The notes under the pieces were generated by a model. That model did no database searches. It worked only from the letters and a program-made list of their open reading frames with translations, and was not told where the DNA came from. Shown one piece after another: positions 44,406 through 52,076 of a stretch of 64,000 bases of DNA (position 1 is the first letter of the stretch; the number at the start of each line of letters is the position of its first letter). The DNA is from Streptomyces rapamycinicus NRRL 5491 (GTDB lineage Bacteria > Actinomycetota > Actinomycetes > Streptomycetales > Streptomycetaceae), in assembly GCF_024298965.1 (NCBI RefSeq), contig NZ_CP085193.1, positions 4,402,001 through 4,466,000 on the forward strand, given 5' to 3'. Both the position numbers and the translations under genes were made by a program.

Positions 44406-45035
44406 TTACGGCTGGTCGTCCGGGGGCCCGGAGAGGTGCGGCAACCGCGCGGCGGCGACCACCCCTTCGAGATAGCCCCGCGCCCGCTCGGTCCGCGGAT
44501 ATGCCTCCAGGAGCTGCCAGAAGCGGCGGCCGTGCCCCGGCACCAGCAGATGGGCCAGCTCGTGGAGGAGCACATAGTCCACGACGTACTCCGGCATGCC
44601 CTGGAGCCGGTGCGAGAGCCGGATGCTGCCCTCGGCCGGGGTACAAGACCCCCAGCGGGTGTTCTGGTTGGTGACCCAGCGGACGGAGTCGGGCCGGGCC
44701 CGCCCGCCCAGGTACTGGCCGGAGAGCCACTCGGCGCGGGCGGCCAGCTCCGCGTCGCCCAGCATCCGCTTGCTCTCCTGGGCCGCCAGCTTCTCCAGCA
44801 TGACGCCCACCCAGCGCCGCTCCTCCGCCTCGGACATCCGGGCGGGGATGAGGACGACGGTGCGGTCGCCCTCGCGATAGGCCGAGACCGTCCTGCGCCG
44901 CCGGGTGCTCCGGCGGACCTCGACCGCGCTCGTGTCGGAGCTTCGGCTCTGCGGGCTCGGGACGGTGCTCGGTGCGCTCGCGGCGCTGCGGGAGACGTTC
45001 TGTCCCGCGGTGCGAGGGGGCGGGTCGGCGGACAC
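44406..45035 (-). CDS. YgjP/M48-like zinc metallopeptidase
   Basis: 209 residues. The zinc site is HELAH followed by GHGRRFW (third ligand), preceded by TNQNTRWGSCTPAEGSIRLSHRL, the WGS-C signature of the YgjP/DUF45 group. An N-terminal 35-residue Ser/Pro-rich segment and an Arg cluster RRSTRRRRTV precede the domain. No signal peptide, so cytosolic. No substrate is known for the group in Streptomyces. It is divergent from the ThiF-like gene and upstream of the TerD/AIM24 operon on the same strand. Confidence 0.86.
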   Translation of the reverse strand: MSADPPPRTAGQNVSRSAASAPSTVPSPQSRSSDTSAVEVRRSTRRRRTVSAYREGDRTVVLIPARMSEAEERRWVGVMLEKLAAQESKRMLGDAELAARAEWLSGQYLGGRARPDSVRWVTNQNTRWGSCTPAEGSIRLSHRLQGMPEYVVDYVLLHELAHLLVPGHGRRFWQLLEAYPRTERARGYLEGVVAAARLPHLSGPPDDQP

Positions 45036-45254
45036 GCCCCGACGTTACCCGCTGGCAGCCGGGGAAGTCCCGCCCCGCCGATGGTTGCGGACCGAACCAC
45101 TCCACGGTGTGCACGGCTTGTACGACCGGCGTTCGTACGACTTATTCCACTGCCTGTGGACAACGCGCTGCGGGGTCCGGGCGCCGCCCCGCATGCTGAG
45201 GGCGGTTCAAGGGACAGCACATCAAACAGCACATCAAACGGGGGAGGAACGGCG

Positions 45255-46466
45255 ATGCATCCGATGCTCAAGCCCGCGCTGCGGCGCGGCTGGCGGAGCC
45301 GGGACACGGTGCAGTTCGGGGTGGCCCGGGCGCATGCGGTGGTGATGGGGCCGGTGGACACCGCCACGGGCAGCTTTCTGGAGCTGCTGGACGGCACCCG
45401 CGGTCTGCCGCTGCTGCGGCAGGAAGCCCGCGCCATCGGGCTGCCGGAGGGGCGGGCCGACGCACTGGTGGACCGGCTGGCGGCGGCCGGTCTGCTGGAC
45501 GAGCCGAGGGACGGCGGCGAACCCGCGGCGGCCCTGGACCGGCTGCGGCCCGACGCGGGGGCGCTGTCGGTGCTGCATCCCGAGCCCGGAGCGGCGGCGC
45601 GGCTGCTCGCCGCTCGGCGGGCGATGCGGGTTCAGGTGCGGGGCGCGGGCCGGGTCGGGGCGGCGGTCGCGGCCGCGCTGTCGGGCGCGGGGATCGGCCG
45701 GGTCGATGTGGTGGACGGGGGCTGTGTCGAGCCCTGGGATGTGGCTCCGGGCGGGCTCTCGGCCGAGCAGATCGGGGAGCGCCGGGATCTGGCGGCGCGC
45801 CGCGTGGTGCGCCAGGCCGCGCCCGCCCCGCTCCCCCGCCGGTCGGCGCGGCTGCGGACCTCCGCGGCAGAGCGGGTCCCCGCACGGGAGAAGGTCCCTG
45901 CAAGAGAGCGGAGCGCCTCGAGGGAGCGGACCCTCTCGGGAGAGCGGACCGCCTCGGCCGAGCCCGGGCTGGCGCTGGTGGTGATCGCCCCGCGTGACGG
46001 CCTCGCGGCGTACGCACCGGATCCGGAGCAGGCCCGGCCGCTGCTCGCCTCCGGCACCCCCCATCTCTACGCGGGAGTCATCGAGGCCACGGGGGTGGTG
46101 GGCCCTCTGGTGGCACCGGGGATCACGCCCTGCGCGGGGTGCGCCGCGGCGGGCCGTGCCGAGCGGGAGCCCGTCTGGCCAAGGATGCTCGCGCAGTGGC
46201 GGTCCGGGCGCCGGCGCACCGCCCCGGCCTGTGACACGGCGCTGGCGATGGTGGTGGCGGGACTCGCCGCGGTGCAGGCGCTGGCCTTCCTCGACGGCCG
46301 CCCCTCCGGGGGCGCGGGGGTCCGGTGGGAGCTGGCGCTTCCCTCGCTCGTCTGGGAGGCACGCCCGATCGAGGCACATCCCGGATGCGGTTGTGGAGCG
46401 GCCGGGGAGGAGGATGCCGTATATGCCTCGGCCGCAGAGGCACCGCACGCGACAATGTCCGGGTGA
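45255..46466 (+). CDS. ThiF/E1-like protein with unknown substrate
   Basis: 403 residues from ATG 45255 after GAGGAA. The first 85 residues look like a winged-helix or PqqD-like peptide-binding module (FLELLDGTRGLPLLRQEARAIG). A Rossmann site GAGRVG (130-135) follows with VDVVDGG. The zinc ligands C293-x-x-C296 and C378-x-C380 resemble E1 proteins. Between them the expected catalytic segment is shortened and replaced by Arg/Glu repeats (ERVPAREKVPARERSASRER). E1-like proteins adenylate a carrier or peptide C-terminus; with this loss, activity is doubtful. The leader has AGCACATCAAAC twice in tandem. Confidence 0.72.
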   Translation: MHPMLKPALRRGWRSRDTVQFGVARAHAVVMGPVDTATGSFLELLDGTRGLPLLRQEARAIGLPEGRADALVDRLAAAGLLDEPRDGGEPAAALDRLRPDAGALSVLHPEPGAAARLLAARRAMRVQVRGAGRVGAAVAAALSGAGIGRVDVVDGGCVEPWDVAPGGLSAEQIGERRDLAARRVVRQAAPAPLPRRSARLRTSAAERVPAREKVPARERSASRERTLSGERTASAEPGLALVVIAPRDGLAAYAPDPEQARPLLASGTPHLYAGVIEATGVVGPLVAPGITPCAGCAAAGRAEREPVWPRMLAQWRSGRRRTAPACDTALAMVVAGLAAVQALAFLDGRPSGGAGVRWELALPSLVWEARPIEAHPGCGCGAAGEEDAVYASAAEAPHATMSG

Positions 46467-46540
46467 CCCACGTCCGCGGAGTGGGCACGGGGGCCCGGGG
46501 GCCACCTTCCGGGATGGCACGGCTGTAGTTGGAGGGGCGC

Positions 46541-48025
46541 ATGACCGATCTGCCGCGCAAGGCGATCACCCGTACCGCCAAACTGGCGGCGCTGCCCTTG
46601 GGATTCGCGGGGCGCGCCACATGGGGGCTCGGGAAGCGGATAGGGGGACGGCCGGCGGAGATCGTCGCACGCGAGGTGCAGCAGCGCACCGCGGAGCAGA
46701 TGTTCAAGGTCCTCGGCGAGCTCAAGGGCGGGGCCATGAAGCTCGGACAGGCCATGTCGGTCTTCGAGTCGGCGCTGCCCGAGGAGATAGCCAGGCCCTA
46801 CCGGGCGGCCCTGACCAAGCTCCAGGAAGCGGCCCCTCCCATGCCCAGCCGCACGGTCCACGCGGCGCTGGAGGAGCGGCTGGGCCCCGACTGGCCGGAG
46901 CTGTTCCAGGAGTTCGAGGACAAGCCCGCGGCGGCCGCCTCGATCGGGCAGGTGCACCGGGCGGTCTGGCACGACGGGCGCACGGTGGCGGTCAAGGTTC
47001 AGTATCCCGGGGCGGGCGAGGCGCTGCTGTCCGACCTCAACCAACTGAGCCGGTTCGCCCGGGTGCTGGGGCCACTGGTGCCGGGGCTGGACGTCAAGCC
47101 GCTGATCGCGGAGTTGCGCGAGCGGGTCGCCGAGGAGCTGGACTACGAACTGGAGGCGGCGTCCCAGCGGATCCATGCGGAGGAGTACGCGGAGGACACG
47201 GAGATCGTGGTGCCCGAGGTGGTGCACCAGAGCGATCAGATATTGATCACCGAGTGGCTGGAGGGGGTGCCGCTCTCCGAGGTGATAGCCGACGGCACAC
47301 AGGAGGAGCGGGACCGCGCCGGGCAGCTGCTGGCCCGCTTTCTGTTCTCGGGGGCGTCCCGCACCGGACTGCTGCACGCCGATCCCCATCCGGGTAACTT
47401 CCGGCTGCTGCCCGGGGACGCCCCGGACGGCCCGCCGGAGCAGTGGAAGCTGGGCGTCCTGGACTTCGGTTCGGTGAACCGGCTCCCGGGAGGGCTTCCG
47501 GAGCCCATCGGCATCGCGCTGCGCATGGCGCTCGAGAACGACGCCGCGGGGGTCTATGACCTGATGCGCGGGGAGGGGTTCGTCAAGCCGACGATCGAGC
47601 TCGACCCGGATGATCTGCTGGACTTCCTGCTGCCGATGCTCGAACCGGCCCAGGTCGACGCGTTCGTCTTCGACCGGCAGTGGCTGCGCAGCCAGGCGGC
47701 GCGGATGGCCGACCGCCACTCCCCCGTCTATGAGCTGGGCAATCAGCTGAATCTGCCGCCCGCCTATCTGCTGATTCACCGGGTGACCCTGAGCACCATC
47801 GGGGTGCTGTGCCAACTGGGTGCCACGGTGCGGATGCGGGATGAGCTCGAGGCATGGGTCCCCGGCTTCGCCGCGGACCCAGAACCCGAAGCCCCAGAAC
47901 CCGAAGACCCGGAGTCCGAGGAGCGCGCCGAAGGGGACGCCGAGGAAGGGCCCGCGGCAGACGCCGGGGAAGGGGCCTCGGACGGCGCCGAGGACGAGCC
48001 CGAGGCCGCGGAGACCTCGTCCTGA
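46541..48025 (+). CDS. AarF/ABC1/UbiB-family atypical kinase
   Basis: 494 residues from ATG 46541 after GGAGGGG. The family-specific KxGQ motif (MKLGQAMS), the Ala-rich ASIGQVH loop, the lysine in VAVKVQYPG, the HADPHPGNF catalytic loop and LDFG metal site are all present. UbiB proteins are ATPases linked to quinone or lipid handling at membranes. The last 60 residues are an extremely acidic Glu/Asp/Pro tail. It lies 74 bases after the ThiF-like gene. It ends at a strong terminator. A homologue (Rv3197) neighbours whiB7 in M. tuberculosis. Confidence 0.9.
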   Translation: MTDLPRKAITRTAKLAALPLGFAGRATWGLGKRIGGRPAEIVAREVQQRTAEQMFKVLGELKGGAMKLGQAMSVFESALPEEIARPYRAALTKLQEAAPPMPSRTVHAALEERLGPDWPELFQEFEDKPAAAASIGQVHRAVWHDGRTVAVKVQYPGAGEALLSDLNQLSRFARVLGPLVPGLDVKPLIAELRERVAEELDYELEAASQRIHAEEYAEDTEIVVPEVVHQSDQILITEWLEGVPLSEVIADGTQEERDRAGQLLARFLFSGASRTGLLHADPHPGNFRLLPGDAPDGPPEQWKLGVLDFGSVNRLPGGLPEPIGIALRMALENDAAGVYDLMRGEGFVKPTIELDPDDLLDFLLPMLEPAQVDAFVFDRQWLRSQAARMADRHSPVYELGNQLNLPPAYLLIHRVTLSTIGVLCQLGATVRMRDELEAWVPGFAADPEPEAPEPEDPESEERAEGDAEEGPAADAGEGASDGAEDEPEAAETSS

Positions 48026-48046
48026 GCTCGGGCGCCTCGGGGTAGC

Positions 48047-48078
48047 CGAAGGGCCGGTCCGATCGGACCGGCCCTTCG
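48047..48078. terminator. Terminator after the AarF gene
   Basis: A perfect palindromic hairpin, CGAAGGGCCGGTCC with its complement around GATC (14-bp stem). It separates the AarF gene from the convergent wblC unit. Confidence 0.85.
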
Positions 48079-48160
48079 TGGTCACGCGATGGGTCGGCGT
48101 GGGACCCGTCGGTGTGTGTGGTGTGTCAGCCCCGCCTCTGGCCGGTGCCGCACATGGTGG

Positions 48161-48472
48161 TTACTGCATGACCGCCATGGCCAGGGCGCGGCGGGCGCGG
48201 AGCGAGGCACGCTCCGCACGCCGCTGCATCCGGCGGGCGGCCGCGAGCCGAACGGCCTGCCGTTCGGACTCGGCCTCCTGCAGTCGGTCGTGCATATGCG
48301 CACGTGCCAGGGCTTCTTGCATGAGTTGCATCTCTCGGTTCCTGTTCTGGCGCGCCTCGGGCGCACGTGAGGTATCTGGTGCGGGGGTTTCGGAGACCGG
48401 TTGGGTCATCTTCGGGACCTGCTTCATGGGGTCGTGCGTCGCTGGGCGATCGATGGTGCCGAGGGTGCTCAT
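48161..48472 (-). CDS. Small basic helical protein downstream of wblC
   Basis: 103 residues. The second half is a long charged helix rich in Arg, Ala and Glu (ARQNRNREMQLMQEALARAHMHDRLQEAESERQAVRLAAARRMQRRAERASLRARRALAMAVMQ), probably a coiled coil. Its ATG overlaps the wblC stop by four bases, so it is co-translated with the antibiotic-response regulator and would rise with it. No family known to me. A ribosome-associated or RNA-binding role is a guess from the charge only. Confidence 0.7.
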   Translation of the reverse strand: MSTLGTIDRPATHDPMKQVPKMTQPVSETPAPDTSRAPEARQNRNREMQLMQEALARAHMHDRLQEAESERQAVRLAAARRMQRRAERASLRARRALAMAVMQ

Positions 48473-48831
48473 GCCGCGACCGGGTTCTTACGCGGGCGAC
48501 CACGCGGCCGCTTGCGGGCCACCACCACGCCCTGGACGAAGAGCTCGCCGCCCCAGACGCCCCAGGGCTCCCGGCGGTCTTTGGCGCCGGCGAGGCATGC
48601 CTCCCTCAGCGGGCAGGTCTGACAGAGCGACTTCGCGTACTCGACGTCGGCCGGGGACTCGGCGAAGAAGACCTCCGGGTCGTACGAGCGGCACGGAACG
48701 GCTACACCCAGGTTCTCGATGGCCTCATCGAGTTCGGTGAGGGCGGTGAGCGGGGTCAAGGAGTCCTCCGAGGAGTCAGGCGGGCGGTTCAGGTCGGTCG
48801 ATGCGGACGGGGCGTGTGCGTTGAGTTGCAC
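48469..48831 (-). CDS. wblC: WhiB-like regulator WblC/WhiB7
   Basis: 120 residues from GTG 48831. The Fe-S ligands are C47, C70, C73 and C79. The turn is GVWGGE (91-96), and an AT-hook RGRPRK (110-115) near the C-terminus is the mark of the WhiB7 class. It binds the sigma-A region of RNA polymerase and activates resistance genes when translation is inhibited, including its own. The leader is about 490 bases and contains a translated ORF and an intrinsic terminator. A small helical protein is translationally coupled downstream. Confidence 0.95.
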   Translation of the reverse strand: MQLNAHAPSASTDLNRPPDSSEDSLTPLTALTELDEAIENLGVAVPCRSYDPEVFFAESPADVEYAKSLCQTCPLREACLAGAKDRREPWGVWGGELFVQGVVVARKRPRGRPRKNPVAA

Positions 48832-48887
48832 GGTGTGTGTTCCTCGTCTCTTCGGTCCGGCTGGTGGCCGGGCTCTGGCAAATCAAA

Positions 48888-48922
48888 AGGGCCGCGGATC
48901 CCGGTGTGGGTTCCGCGGCCCT
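48888..48922 (-). terminator. Attenuator hairpin in the wblC leader
   Basis: On the minus strand the stem AGGGCCGCGGA with its complement (11 bp plus an inner CCC/GGG) is followed directly by TTTTGATTT. This is a true U-tract terminator, rare in Streptomyces. It lies between the leader ORF and the wblC start, so it can end transcription prematurely. Confidence 0.85.
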
Positions 48923-48946
48923 GGAAGGTGCCGACCTGATCCTGGA

Positions 48947-49213
48947 TCAGGCTGGATAACTCCAGGGTTCGAGCCTGCGGAAGGCCCACGTCTTGTGGTG
49001 CTGCTGCGTCGTCCGGGATTCGGCACCATTGGCCGCAAAGGCATAGGCCATTGCCTCTGCCGCTGCTCCTACCGCAGGTGCCTGGATCGGTCGCTCGCTG
49101 AGACGCGCCTCATTCGCGCCGGGCATACCGGTGCCAGGGAGCGCGGAGCCGAGCAGGCATGTGGCGACGACCGGCCGATCGGCCTTTTTGATGGTGTTGA
49201 TGAAGCTGATCAC
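48947..49213 (-). CDS. Leader ORF of wblC
   Basis: 88 codons starting at GTG with GAGAGGAGG nine bases upstream, a strong ribosome site. It reads MISFINTIKKADRPVV and onward and ends at 48947 inside a small palindrome CCTGATCC-T-GGATCAGG (48935-48951). It stops 25 bases before the attenuator hairpin. In mycobacteria and Streptomyces, upstream ORFs in whiB7 leaders sense slowed translation and favour antitermination. The peptide itself shows no known domain; the encoded position matters more than its product. Confidence 0.65.
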   Translation of the reverse strand: MISFINTIKKADRPVVATCLLGSALPGTGMPGANEARLSERPIQAPAVGAAAEAMAYAFAANGAESRTTQQHHKTWAFRRLEPWSYPA

Positions 49214-49324
49214 TGGTCTTCGCCTCCTCTCGGCGTCTCAGGGACCGGTCCGAAACCAGTCCGGGTGTTCAGTACAACACGGAATCCTCGGCTCCTGGAA
49301 GGGCCGTTGTCTTCCGTGCTCGGA

Positions 49325-49363
49325 AGGCTATGGGTAGCGCCTCCGCGCGCGCAAACTATTTTT
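49325..49363 (-). promoter_or_regulatory. wblC promoter with adjoining AT-rich WhiB7 box
   Basis: On the minus strand AAAAATAG (49363-49356) is followed one base later by TTGCGC (-35, 49354-49349), 18 bases, and TAGCCT (-10, 49330-49325). WhiB7 promoters are defined by an AT-rich box just upstream of the -35 hexamer. The box includes the TAG stop codon of uvrD2, so the promoter is embedded in the end of that gene. Confidence 0.7.
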
Positions 49364-51704
49364 CCGTCGAGTTTTGCCAAGGGTCACCCGAATGGCTTCC
49401 CCCGGCATCGCCGTCGCCCTCACCGTCGAGTGCGGAGGGCAGTTCCCGGCCCGCGCACAGCGCGAGAACATCGGCCCCGAACCGGTCCAGCTTGCGCCTT
49501 CCGACACCGGAGATGCGGACGAGCTCCGGTTCGGTTCCCGGAACGGCCTCGGCGATCGCGAGCAGTGTCTTGTCGGTGAACACGCAGTACGCCGGCTGCC
49601 CCAGCAGGCCCGCCTGCTCCGCCCGCCAGTCGCGCAGCCGCTCATAGAGCGCCTCGTCCAGCTCGGACGGGCAGCCCTCGCAGCGCATCAGCTTCATCTC
49701 GCCCGCGTCGGTCAGCGCCCGGCCGCACACCCGGCAGTGGACCGGGCCGCGCCGCTTGCGCACCCCGCCGCCTCCGCCCGAAGCCGCCGCCCCGCGCTCG
49801 ATCCCGCCGCCCCCGCCCGGGGTGCGGGCGGGGACGGCCTGGGAGCCGGGCCGCAGCCCGTTGAGAAAGCGGGTGGGCCGACGGGAGGCCCGGCCGCCCG
49901 GAGCCCGCGAGAGCGCCCAGGAAAGCGTCAGATGGCGGCGGGCGCGGGTGACCCCCACATAGAGCAGCCGGCGCTCCTCCTCGATCTGCTGCTCCGTCTT
50001 GGCGTAGGTGATCGGCATCATTCCCTCGGTGAGGCCGACCAGGAAGACGGCGTCCCATTCGAGGCCCTTGGCCGCGTGGAGTGAGGCGAGGGTCACACCC
50101 TCGACGGTCGGGGCGTGCTGCGCCGCCGCCCGCTCATCGAGCTCCGCCACCAGATCGGAGAGCGTGGCCGCGGGGCGGCTCGCCGCGAAGTCCTCGGCGA
50201 GCCGCACCAGGGCGGCCAGGGACTCCCAGCGGTCGCGCACCGCACCCGAGCCCGAGGGGGGCTCGGGTGTCCAGCCACGGGTGCCCAGCACGGCCCGCAC
50301 CTGGGACGGGATGTCGGCGTCCGCCAGCTCCGGGTCGGCGCTTCCGCCACGGGCCGCGCCGCGCAGCAGCAGCCCCGCCTCGCGCACCTCGGGCCGCTCG
50401 AAGAACCGCTCGGCACCGCGCAGCTGATAGGGCACCTGGGCATCGGCCAGCGCCTGTTCGTAGAGCTCCGACTGGGCGTTGACCCGGTACAGGACCGCGA
50501 TCTGGCTCGCCGGGACACCGGCGCCACCCCGCTCGACCGGGGTGATCAGCTCCCGGATCCGGCGGGCGGTGCCCTCGGCCTCGGCCGGCTCGTCCGCATA
50601 GGCGGCGTAGGCCGGGTCGGGGCCCGTCTCCCGCTGGGAGACCAGCTCCAGCCGGTGCTCGGCGGCCCGGCCGCGGGCCTGGGACAGCAGCCCGTTGGCC
50701 AGGTGGACCACCTGGGGGGTCGAGCGGTAGTCCCTGATCAGCTTGACCACGGTGGCCCGCGGGTGGCGGGTGCGGAAGTTCAGCAGATGGTCGGGGGTGG
50801 CGCCGGTGAAGGAGTAGATGGTCTGGCTGGCGTCGCCGACCACGCAGAGGCTGTCCCGCTCGCCCAGCCACAGATCCAGCAGCCGCTGCTGCAGCGGGCT
50901 GACGTCCTGGTACTCGTCGACCACGAAGTGCTGGTACTGACGGCGCACCTGATCGGCGATGTCCGGCCGCTCCTGGAGCACACCGACCGTGAGCAGCAGC
51001 ACATCCTCGAAGTCGATGACGCCGCGGTCGCGCTTCAACTGCTCATAGGTGGCGTAGATCCGGCCGATCTCGGCGGCGTCCCGGGGGGCTTCCCGGCCGG
51101 ACTTGGCGGCCACGGCCGGATAGTCCTCGGGCACGGTCTGGGTGACCTTCGACCATTCGATCTCGCCGGTCACGTCCCGCAGCTCATTGCGGTCCAGCCG
51201 GACCCGGCACCGGGCGGCGGCCTCGGCCACGAGCTGCACCTTGCGCTCGACCAGCCGCGGCACCTCACCGCCGACCGCCTTGGGCCAGAAGTACTGCAGC
51301 TGGCGAAGGGCCGCCGAGTGGAAGGTGCGCGCCTGCACCCCGCCCGCGCCGAGCTGCCGCAGCCGGCCGCGCATCTCCCCCGCCGCGCGGTTGGTGAAGG
51401 TGACGGCCAGCACACTGGCCGGCTGGAGCATCCCCGCGCGCACCCCATAGGCGATCCGGTGGGTGATGGCGCGGGTCTTGCCGGTGCCGGCGCCGGCCAG
51501 CACGCACACCGGGCCGTGCAGGGACGTCGCCACCTCGCGCTGCTCGGGGTCGAGCCCGTCGAGCACCGCGTCGGCGTCACGCGGCGTGGCCGCGTAGGCA
51601 CCTGGCGTGGAGCCGTGCGGGAACAGAGTGGAGGACGTTGCTGCAGTCACCCCGCCATGCTGCCAGGTCTCCTGAGACGCCCGGTGCCGGTTGTCCACAG
51701 CCAT
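49356..51704 (-). CDS. uvrD2: UvrD2-type superfamily I DNA helicase
   Basis: 782 residues. Helicase motifs: AGAGTGKTRAI (Walker A), VVDEYQDVSPLQ (motif II), GDASQTIYSFTGA (III), DYRSTPQ, and VTLASLHAAKGLEWDAVFL and VGVTRARR (V, VI). The C-terminus has the C-x-x-C pairs in HCRVCGRAL and RCEGC and an HRDC domain (DKTLLAIAEAVPGTEPELVRISGVGRRKL), the arrangement of mycobacterial UvrD2. It unwinds DNA 3' to 5' in repair or replication support. Start could be ATG 51704 or GTG 51650. It is divergent from mrx1; its stop overlaps the wblC promoter. Confidence 0.93.
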   Translation of the reverse strand: MAVDNRHRASQETWQHGGVTAATSSTLFPHGSTPGAYAATPRDADAVLDGLDPEQREVATSLHGPVCVLAGAGTGKTRAITHRIAYGVRAGMLQPASVLAVTFTNRAAGEMRGRLRQLGAGGVQARTFHSAALRQLQYFWPKAVGGEVPRLVERKVQLVAEAAARCRVRLDRNELRDVTGEIEWSKVTQTVPEDYPAVAAKSGREAPRDAAEIGRIYATYEQLKRDRGVIDFEDVLLLTVGVLQERPDIADQVRRQYQHFVVDEYQDVSPLQQRLLDLWLGERDSLCVVGDASQTIYSFTGATPDHLLNFRTRHPRATVVKLIRDYRSTPQVVHLANGLLSQARGRAAEHRLELVSQRETGPDPAYAAYADEPAEAEGTARRIRELITPVERGGAGVPASQIAVLYRVNAQSELYEQALADAQVPYQLRGAERFFERPEVREAGLLLRGAARGGSADPELADADIPSQVRAVLGTRGWTPEPPSGSGAVRDRWESLAALVRLAEDFAASRPAATLSDLVAELDERAAAQHAPTVEGVTLASLHAAKGLEWDAVFLVGLTEGMMPITYAKTEQQIEEERRLLYVGVTRARRHLTLSWALSRAPGGRASRRPTRFLNGLRPGSQAVPARTPGGGGGIERGAAASGGGGGVRKRRGPVHCRVCGRALTDAGEMKLMRCEGCPSELDEALYERLRDWRAEQAGLLGQPAYCVFTDKTLLAIAEAVPGTEPELVRISGVGRRKLDRFGADVLALCAGRELPSALDGEGDGDAGGSHSGDPWQNSTEK

Positions 51705-51727
51705 GGCCTTCCGGTCATATGAATCCG

Positions 51728-51753
51728 GGAATGACCGGCGGAAGGTGAGCGTT
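51728..51753 (+). promoter_or_regulatory. Sigma-R-type promoter of mrx1
   Basis: GGAAT (51728-51732, preceded by G) and GTT (51751-51753) are 18 bases apart, the exact sigma-R consensus. A palindrome GAAGGTGA-GCGT-TCACCTTC (51741-51760) overlaps the -10 and likely start site. The first gene downstream is the mycoredoxin gene, 45 bases from the -10. Confidence 0.8.
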
Positions 51754-51797
51754 CACCTTCTGCCCACCCACCACGACCCCGAGGAGAGCGAAGACCG

Positions 51798-52040
51798 ATG
51801 TCCGGCACTGTGACGATGTACAGCACCACCTGGTGCGGCTACTGCCGACGCCTGAAGGGGCAGATGGACCGCGAGGGCATTGCCTACACCGAGATCAACA
51901 TCGAGCAGGACCCGGAGTCCGCGGCCTTCGTCGAGAAGGCGAACGGTGGCAACCAGACCGTGCCGACCGTCCTCTTCCCCGATGGGTCCACCCTGACCAA
52001 CCCGTCCCTGGCGCAGGTAAAGGCCAAGGTCGGGGTCTGA
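51798..52040 (+). CDS. mrx1: Mycoredoxin Mrx1
   Basis: 80 residues with a glutaredoxin fold. The active site is C13-G-Y-C16 in YSTTWCGYCRRLKGQ, followed by the cis-proline TVPTVLFPDGS. Mycoredoxins reduce mycothiol mixed disulfides on proteins and substitute for glutaredoxin in actinobacteria. GAGGAGAG precedes the ATG. The promoter matches sigma-R, which fits its role in thiol stress. In M. tuberculosis the homologue also sits between uvrD2 and nudC. Confidence 0.95.
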   Translation: MSGTVTMYSTTWCGYCRRLKGQMDREGIAYTEINIEQDPESAAFVEKANGGNQTVPTVLFPDGSTLTNPSLAQVKAKVGV

Positions 52041-52076
52041 GCGGGCGGTCCCCGAGCCGCCCCCGCGGGCTCTGAC

